Shown in pieces: positions 4,043 to 9,570 of a DNA stretch of 9,570 nt. Within the stretch, counting starts at the first letter, position 1, and every line of letters begins with the position of its first letter. The position numbers and the translations under genes are program-made. The stretch comes from an uncultured bacterium (lineage in GTDB: Bacteria; Bacillota; Clostridia; Lachnospirales; Lachnospiraceae): contig CAMGRE010000094.1 in assembly GCA_946061355.1 (NCBI GenBank), positions 1-9,570 on the forward strand, given 5' to 3'. The notes under the pieces were generated by a model. That model had not been told where the DNA came from. It worked only from the letters and a program-made list of their open reading frames with translations, and did no database searches.

Positions 4043-7000
4043 ATGTCAATGGAAAAGAACAGAATACGACCTACTGCCGCCGGCAAGAACGTACGTATGA
4101 GTTATTCACGACAAAAAGAGGTTTTAGAGATGCCTAACCTGATCGAGGTCCAGAAGGACTCCTATCAGTGGTTTTTGGACGAAGGTCTGAAAGAGGTATT
4201 TGATGACATCTCTCCAATCGAAGACTACAGCGGACATCTGAGTCTCGAATTTGTGGATTTTGAACTTTGCAAGGATGAAATGCCTGCAAACAAAAACACA
4301 ATCGAGAAGTGTAAGGAGAGAGACGCTACCTATGCAGCACCTTTGAAGGTTAAGGTTCGTCTTCACAACAGAGAGAAAGAAGAAATCAGCGAACACGAGA
4401 TCTTTATGGGCGATCTTCCTCTTATGACAGAGACAGGCACCTTTGTGATCAATGGCGCAGAGCGTGTTATCGTCAGCCAGCTTGTTCGTTCTCCCGGCAT
4501 TTACTATGCGATCGATCATGATAAGATCGGTAAGAGATTATTTTCCTGTACTGTGATCCCCAATCGTGGTGCATGGCTGGAGTATGAGACAGATTCCAAT
4601 GACATTTTTTATGTCCGTGTTGACAGAACAAGAAAGGTACCCATCACCGTGCTGATCCGTGCGCTTGGTGTCGGAACCAACGAAGAGATCCGTGAGCTGT
4701 TTGGCGATGAGCCCAAGATCGAGGCCAGCTTTACCAAGGACGTTGCCACCAACTATCAGGAAGGTCTTCTGGAACTGTATAAGAAGATCCGTCCCGGCGA
4801 GCCGCTTTCCGTGGACAGTGCAGAAAGCCTGATCACGGCTATGTTTTTTGACCCCAGAAGATATGATCTTGCCAAGGTCGGCAGATATAAATTCAATAAA
4901 AAGCTGATGCTTAGGAACCGTATCCGCGGAGCAGTCCTCGCTGAGGATGTGGTTGATGTAACTACGGGAGAGATCCTGGCAGAGGCAGGCACCAAGGTGA
5001 CGGCAGAACTGGCAGATGCCATTCAGAATGCCGCTGTTCCTTATGTATATGTACAGACAGAGGAGAGAAACGTCAAAGTTCTTTCCAATATGATGGTAGA
5101 CATTACCAACTTTGTGGAGTGCAATCCCAGAGAGCTCGGCGTGACGGAGCTCGTATATTATCCTGTGCTGCAGCAGATTATTGAGGAATATGGTGATCAG
5201 CCGGAGGAACTGGGTGCAGCGATCAAACGCAATATCCATGAACTGATCCCGAAGCATATTACAAAGGAAGATATTCTTGCTTCCATTAACTATAACATCC
5301 ATCTGGAGTACGGTCTGGGCAATGATGACGATATCGATCATCTGGGCAACAGACGTATCCGTGCCGTGGGCGAGCTGCTGCAGAATCAGTATCGTATCGG
5401 TCTGTCCAGACTGGAGAGAGTCGTTCGTGAGAGAATGACAACACATGATGCGGAGGAGATCTCCCCGCAGGTTCTGATCAATATCAAACCGGTTCAGGCT
5501 GCAGTGAAGGAATTCTTCGGATCCTCCCAGCTGTCCCAGTTCATGGATCAGAATAACCCGCTCGGCGAGCTGACTCACAAGAGACGTCTGTCCGCGTTGG
5601 GACCCGGCGGTCTGTCCAGAGACCGTGCCGGATTTGAGGTGCGTGACGTACATTATTCCCACTACGGAAGAATGTGTCCTATCGAGACGCCTGAAGGACC
5701 GAACATCGGTCTGATCAACTCACTGGCATCCTATGCAAGGATCAATGAGTATGGTTTTGTTGAGGCGCCTTACCGTAAGATCGATAAGTCAGATCCCCAG
5801 AATCCGCGTGTCACCGATGAAGTGGTATACATGACGGCGGACGAAGAGGATAACTATCATGTAGCACAGGCGAACGAGGCGCTTGACGCGGAAGGACATT
5901 TCGTGAAGAACAGCGTTTCCGGCCGTTACAGGGAGGAGACACAGGAGTATCCCAAGGCGATGTTCGATTACATGGATGTATCGCCTAAGATGGTATTCTC
6001 GGTGGCAACCGCTCTGATCCCGTTCCTGGAGAACGATGATGCGAACCGTGCGCTGATGGGATCCAACATGCAGCGTCAGGCAGTGCCGCTTCTGAATACG
6101 GAAGCGCCTGTTGTAGGTACCGGTATGGAGCCCAAGGCAGCGGTAGACTCCGGTGTCTGTGTCGTGGCAAAGAAACCGGGTACGATCGAGTACGTAGCAT
6201 CCAATGAAATTCGGATCGCATATGATGACGGAGAGAAAGAGGAATTCCACCTCACTAAATTTTCCCGAAGCAATCAGTCCAACTGCTACAACCAGAAGCC
6301 CATCGTATTCAAGGGCGATCATGTGGCGGCAGGACAGGTGATCGCGGACGGGCCTTCCACATCCGAGGGTGAACTTGCACTTGGCAAGAATCCTCTGATC
6401 GGTTTCATGACCTGGGAAGGTTACAACTACGAGGACGCTGTATTATTAAGTGAAAGACTGGTACAGGATGATGTCTATACATCCGTACACATTGAAGAAT
6501 ATGAGGCTGAGGCCCGTGATACCAAGCTGGGACCGGAAGAGATCACATGTGATGTTCCCGGTGTCGGTGATGACGCGCTGAAGGATCTGGATGAGAGAGG
6601 AATCATCCGCATCGGTGCGGAAGTGCGTGCAGGCGATATCCTTGTCGGCAAGGTAACTCCCAAGGGAGAGACAGAGCTGACCGCTGAGGAGAGGCTGTTG
6701 CGTGCGATCTTCGGTGAGAAGGCAAGAGAAGTGAGAGACACTTCCCTGAAGGTTCCTCACGGAGAATACGGTATTGTGGTGGATGCCAAGGTATTTACAA
6801 GGGAGAACGGCGACGAACTTCCTCCGGGAGTGAATCAGGCAGTCCGCATCTATATCGCACAGAAGAGAAAGATCTCCGTAGGTGATAAGATGGCAGGCCG
6901 TCATGGTAACAAGGGTGTTGTTTCCCGCGTGCTTCCCGTCGAGGATATGCCTTATCTGCCGAACGGCCGTCCGCTTGACATCGTGCTGAACCCGTTGGGT

Positions 7001-7915
7001 GTGCCTTCCCGTATGAATATCGGACAGGTACTTGAGATCCACCTGTCTCTGGCGGCAAAGGCTCTGGGCTTTAATGTGGCAACCCCGGTATTTGACGGTG
7101 CAAATGAGAATGACATCATGGATACTCTGGATCTGGCAAATGATTATGTCAATCTGGAGTGGGAAGAGTTCGAGAAGAAACATAAAGAGGAACTTCTCCC
7201 CGAAGTGATGGAATATCTGTCTGAGAACAGAGAACATAGAAAACTGTGGAAAGGCGTGCCGATCTCCAGAGACGGTAAGGTGAGACTGCGTGACGGACGT
7301 ACCGGCGAGTATTTTGACAGCCCGGTAACGATCGGACATATGCATTACCTCAAACTGCACCACCTGGTAGACGATAAGATCCATGCACGTTCCACAGGAC
7401 CATACTCACTGGTAACGCAGCAGCCTCTGGGCGGTAAAGCACAGTTCGGCGGACAGCGTTTCGGAGAGATGGAGGTATGGGCTCTGGAAGCTTACGGCGC
7501 ATCCTACACACTGCAGGAGATCCTGACAGTGAAGTCTGATGACGTGGTAGGCCGTGTCAAGACATATGAGGCGATCATCAAGGGCGATAACATTCCGGAA
7601 CCCGGCATTCCCGAATCCTTCAAGGTGCTTTTGAAGGAACTTCAGTCGCTTGGCCTGGATGTGAAGGTGCTTCGCGATGATCAGACTGAGGTGGAAATTA
7701 CAGAGAACATTGATTACGGTGATACCGATTACCGTTTTGAGATGGAAGGCAACTCCAGAGGCTATGACCGTGATGAGGAAAATTTAGGCTCCATGGGTTA
7801 CCAGAAACAGGAATTTGATGAGGACGGAGAATTAGTAAGCGCTGATGAGGAAGATCTGGAAGAGGAATTCGACGGAGATTTCGAAGGCGATTTTGAGGAT
7901 TCTCTGGATGAGTAA
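4043..7915 (+). CDS. rpoB: DNA-directed RNA polymerase subunit beta
   Basis: RpoB is one of the two large catalytic-core subunits of RNA polymerase. The 1290-aa product (1288 if ATG 4049 is used) follows family order. The N-terminal PNLIEVQKDSYQWFLDEGL leads to the fork and rifampicin region at about 490-520 (SSQLSQFMDQNNPLGELTHK), then the GDKMAGRHGNKG segment, where Lys949 and Lys957 match E. coli Lys1065 and Lys1073 near the active site. The conserved GGKAQFGGQRFGEMEVWALE block precedes the C-terminus. Rifampicin-contact residues Asp502, His512 and Ser517 (E. coli 516, 526, 531) are wild type. It is about 100 aa longer than Bacillus RpoB, largely from a roughly 39-residue insert at 1034-1072 and an acidic tail at 1221-1290. 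It has its own promoter upstream, and rpoC follows after 45 bases. Confidence 0.99.
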   Translation: MSMEKNRIRPTAAGKNVRMSYSRQKEVLEMPNLIEVQKDSYQWFLDEGLKEVFDDISPIEDYSGHLSLEFVDFELCKDEMPANKNTIEKCKERDATYAAPLKVKVRLHNREKEEISEHEIFMGDLPLMTETGTFVINGAERVIVSQLVRSPGIYYAIDHDKIGKRLFSCTVIPNRGAWLEYETDSNDIFYVRVDRTRKVPITVLIRALGVGTNEEIRELFGDEPKIEASFTKDVATNYQEGLLELYKKIRPGEPLSVDSAESLITAMFFDPRRYDLAKVGRYKFNKKLMLRNRIRGAVLAEDVVDVTTGEILAEAGTKVTAELADAIQNAAVPYVYVQTEERNVKVLSNMMVDITNFVECNPRELGVTELVYYPVLQQIIEEYGDQPEELGAAIKRNIHELIPKHITKEDILASINYNIHLEYGLGNDDDIDHLGNRRIRAVGELLQNQYRIGLSRLERVVRERMTTHDAEEISPQVLINIKPVQAAVKEFFGSSQLSQFMDQNNPLGELTHKRRLSALGPGGLSRDRAGFEVRDVHYSHYGRMCPIETPEGPNIGLINSLASYARINEYGFVEAPYRKIDKSDPQNPRVTDEVVYMTADEEDNYHVAQANEALDAEGHFVKNSVSGRYREETQEYPKAMFDYMDVSPKMVFSVATALIPFLENDDANRALMGSNMQRQAVPLLNTEAPVVGTGMEPKAAVDSGVCVVAKKPGTIEYVASNEIRIAYDDGEKEEFHLTKFSRSNQSNCYNQKPIVFKGDHVAAGQVIADGPSTSEGELALGKNPLIGFMTWEGYNYEDAVLLSERLVQDDVYTSVHIEEYEAEARDTKLGPEEITCDVPGVGDDALKDLDERGIIRIGAEVRAGDILVGKVTPKGETELTAEERLLRAIFGEKAREVRDTSLKVPHGEYGIVVDAKVFTRENGDELPPGVNQAVRIYIAQKRKISVGDKMAGRHGNKGVVSRVLPVEDMPYLPNGRPLDIVLNPLGVPSRMNIGQVLEIHLSLAAKALGFNVATPVFDGANENDIMDTLDLANDYVNLEWEEFEKKHKEELLPEVMEYLSENREHRKLWKGVPISRDGKVRLRDGRTGEYFDSPVTIGHMHYLKLHHLVDDKIHARSTGPYSLVTQQPLGGKAQFGGQRFGEMEVWALEAYGASYTLQEILTVKSDDVVGRVKTYEAIIKGDNIPEPGIPESFKVLLKELQSLGLDVKVLRDDQTEVEITENIDYGDTDYRFEMEGNSRGYDRDEENLGSMGYQKQEFDEDGELVSADEEDLEEEFDGDFEGDFEDSLDE

Positions 7916-7960
7916 GATTCGATTTGGTTCTAAACAGTATAGTTGGAAGGAGTGCCATAA

Positions 7961-9570
7961 ATGTCAGTAACAACAAATGAAACATACCAGCCTATGACAT
8001 TTGATGCCATCAAGATCGGACTGGCATCACCTGATAAGATCAGACAATGGTCCAGGGGCGAGGTATTAAAGCCGGAAACCATCAACTACAGGACACTGAA
8101 GCCCGAGAAGGATGGTCTGTTCTGTGAGAGAATTTTCGGACCCAGTAAGGACTGGGAGTGCCACTGCGGTAAATATAAGAAGATCAGATATAAGGGTGTT
8201 ATCTGTGACCGTTGTGGTGTAGAGGTTACAAAGGCAAGTGTGCGCCGTGAGCGTATGGGACACATTGAACTGGCTGCGCCGGTTTCCCATATCTGGTATT
8301 TCAAGGGAATTCCCAGCCGTATGGGACTGATCCTGGATCTGTCACCCAGAGTGCTGGAGAAAGTATTGTATTTTGCGTCCTATATCGTACTGGATGCAGG
8401 CCAGACAGATCTGCAGTATAAGCAGGTGCTGTCTGAGAAGGAATATCAGGATGCCAGAGAGACATGGGGCAATAAGTTCCGTGTCGGCATGGGCGCTGAG
8501 GCAATCAAAGAGCTGCTCCAGGCGATTGATCTGGAGGCAGAGTCCGCAGAATTAAAGGAAGGCTTAAGAGAGTCAAGCGGACAGAAGCGTGCCAGAATTG
8601 TCAAGAGACTTGAGGTCGTGGAAGCATTCAGGGAGTCGGGCAATCAGCCGGAATGGATGATCCTGGATGTCATTCCCGTGATCCCGCCTGATCTGCGTCC
8701 TATGGTACAGCTGGATGGCGGCAGGTTCGCAACCTCCGATCTGAATGATCTGTACAGAAGAATCATTAACAGAAATAATCGTCTGAAGAGACTGTTAGAG
8801 CTCGGAGCGCCTGATATCATCGTGAGAAATGAAAAGAGAATGCTCCAGGAGGCAGTTGATGCGTTGATTGATAACGGCAGAAGGGGAAGACCGGTTACAG
8901 GCCCCGGCAACAGGGCGCTGAAATCCCTCTCCGACATGCTGAAAGGAAAATCCGGACGTTTCCGTCAGAACCTGCTCGGTAAGCGTGTCGATTATTCCGG
9001 ACGTTCCGTTATTGTCGTTGGACCGGAACTTAAGATTTATCAGTGCGGTCTGCCCAAAGAGATGGCAATCGAGCTGTTCAAGCCTTTTGTTATGAAGGAA
9101 CTGGTATCAAGAGGCATTTCACAGAATATTAAGAATGCAAAGAAACTGGTAGAAAGACTGGATAACCAGGTATGGGATGTGCTGGAAGAGGTAATCAAAG
9201 AGCATCCTGTTATGCTGAACCGTGCTCCTACACTGCACAGACTTGGTATTCAGGCATTTGAACCGATTCTGGTTGAAGGTAAGGCGATTAAGCTGCATCC
9301 TCTTGTATGTACCGCTTTCAACGCCGACTTCGATGGTGACCAGATGGCTGTGCATCTTCCGCTTTCTGTGGAAGCACAGGCAGAATGTCGTTTCCTGTTG
9401 CTTTCACCCAACAACCTGTTAAAGCCTTCAGATGGCGGACCGGTTGCCGTTCCTTCACAGGATATGGTGCTTGGTATCTACTATCTGACACAGGAAAGAC
9501 CGGGCTCGGTTGGTGAAGGAAGATTTTATAAGAGTGTGAACGAAGCAATTCTGGCTTATGAAAACGGTGC
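7961..9570 (+). CDS. rpoC: DNA-directed RNA polymerase subunit beta' (5' part, cut by window end)
   Basis: The reading frame is open from ATG 7961 to the window edge, giving 536 complete codons of a protein usually near 1200 aa. The start is set by AAGGAG (7947-7952), eight bases upstream. Visible parts in order are the clamp head with the zinc-binding cysteines Cys67, Cys69, Cys82 and Cys85, the GHIELAAPVSHIWYFKGIPSR segment, the RPMVQLDGGRFATSDLNDLYRR coiled-coil approach where sigma docks, RVDYSGRSVIVVGP (342-355), HPVMLNRAPTLHR, and the catalytic NADFDGDQ (454-461). Asp456, Asp458 and Asp460 of that motif chelate the active-site magnesium. It lies in one transcription unit with rpoB. Identity to other Firmicute RpoC is obvious, with nothing broken in the visible part. 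The C-terminal half, including the trigger loop, is outside the window. Confidence 0.98.
   Translation, partial: MSVTTNETYQPMTFDAIKIGLASPDKIRQWSRGEVLKPETINYRTLKPEKDGLFCERIFGPSKDWECHCGKYKKIRYKGVICDRCGVEVTKASVRRERMGHIELAAPVSHIWYFKGIPSRMGLILDLSPRVLEKVLYFASYIVLDAGQTDLQYKQVLSEKEYQDARETWGNKFRVGMGAEAIKELLQAIDLEAESAELKEGLRESSGQKRARIVKRLEVVEAFRESGNQPEWMILDVIPVIPPDLRPMVQLDGGRFATSDLNDLYRRIINRNNRLKRLLELGAPDIIVRNEKRMLQEAVDALIDNGRRGRPVTGPGNRALKSLSDMLKGKSGRFRQNLLGKRVDYSGRSVIVVGPELKIYQCGLPKEMAIELFKPFVMKELVSRGISQNIKNAKKLVERLDNQVWDVLEEVIKEHPVMLNRAPTLHRLGIQAFEPILVEGKAIKLHPLVCTAFNADFDGDQMAVHLPLSVEAQAECRFLLLSPNNLLKPSDGGPVAVPSQDMVLGIYYLTQERPGSVGEGRFYKSVNEAILAYENG

Noticed and set aside
4538..5662. Minus-strand open frame of 374 codons opposite rpoB
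   Set aside because: It is entirely antisense to conserved rpoB codons, lacks any recognisable domain or ribosome binding site, and is a by-product of rpoB codon use.
6446..7384. Minus-strand open frame of 312 codons opposite rpoB
   Set aside because: It is a shadow of rpoB for the same reasons: no recognisable motif and no independent context.

Overview
The window is a ribosomal-protein / RNA-polymerase (rplJL-rpoBC, 'beta operon') locus from a Clostridia-type Firmicute. RpoB and RpoC read most like Lachnospiraceae, judging from recalled family sequences rather than a search. All genes are on the + strand. I see no tRNA, rRNA, CRISPR array, insertion sequence or origin.

Layout. (1) Positions 1-264 hold a sigma-A type promoter, an L10-type mRNA leader with a leader terminator and a competing antiterminator, and a second hairpin zone that can hide the rplJ Shine-Dalgarno. 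(2) rplJ (265-888, L10 with a long Ala/Glu/Pro tail) and rplL (972-1349, L7/L12) follow, closed by a strong intrinsic terminator (1368-1400). (3) Just 15 bases after that terminator begins a two-gene cassette: an AlgI-like membrane-bound O-acyltransferase (1416-2807) and an AlgX/AlgJ/DHHW-type SGNH-like envelope protein (2820-3917). (4) A 125-base intergenic region carries a near-consensus promoter, a 12-bp palindrome at the expected start site and a possible second promoter. (5) rpoB (4043-7915) and the first 536 codons of rpoC (7961 to the window edge) complete the window.

How it works together. L10 and L12 form the ribosomal stalk, and the leader looks built for feedback by the L10-L12 complex. 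RpoB and RpoC form the RNA polymerase core. The unusual part is the middle: two genes that look like a polysaccharide O-acetylation pair sit where many Firmicutes have a small methyltransferase gene or nothing. The pair has no visible promoter of its own and uses different arginine codons from its neighbours. It would have to be transcribed by readthrough of the rplL terminator, while rpoBC has its own promoter. I regard this arrangement as the most interesting feature. The other genes are orthodox housekeeping genes with some lineage-specific extensions.
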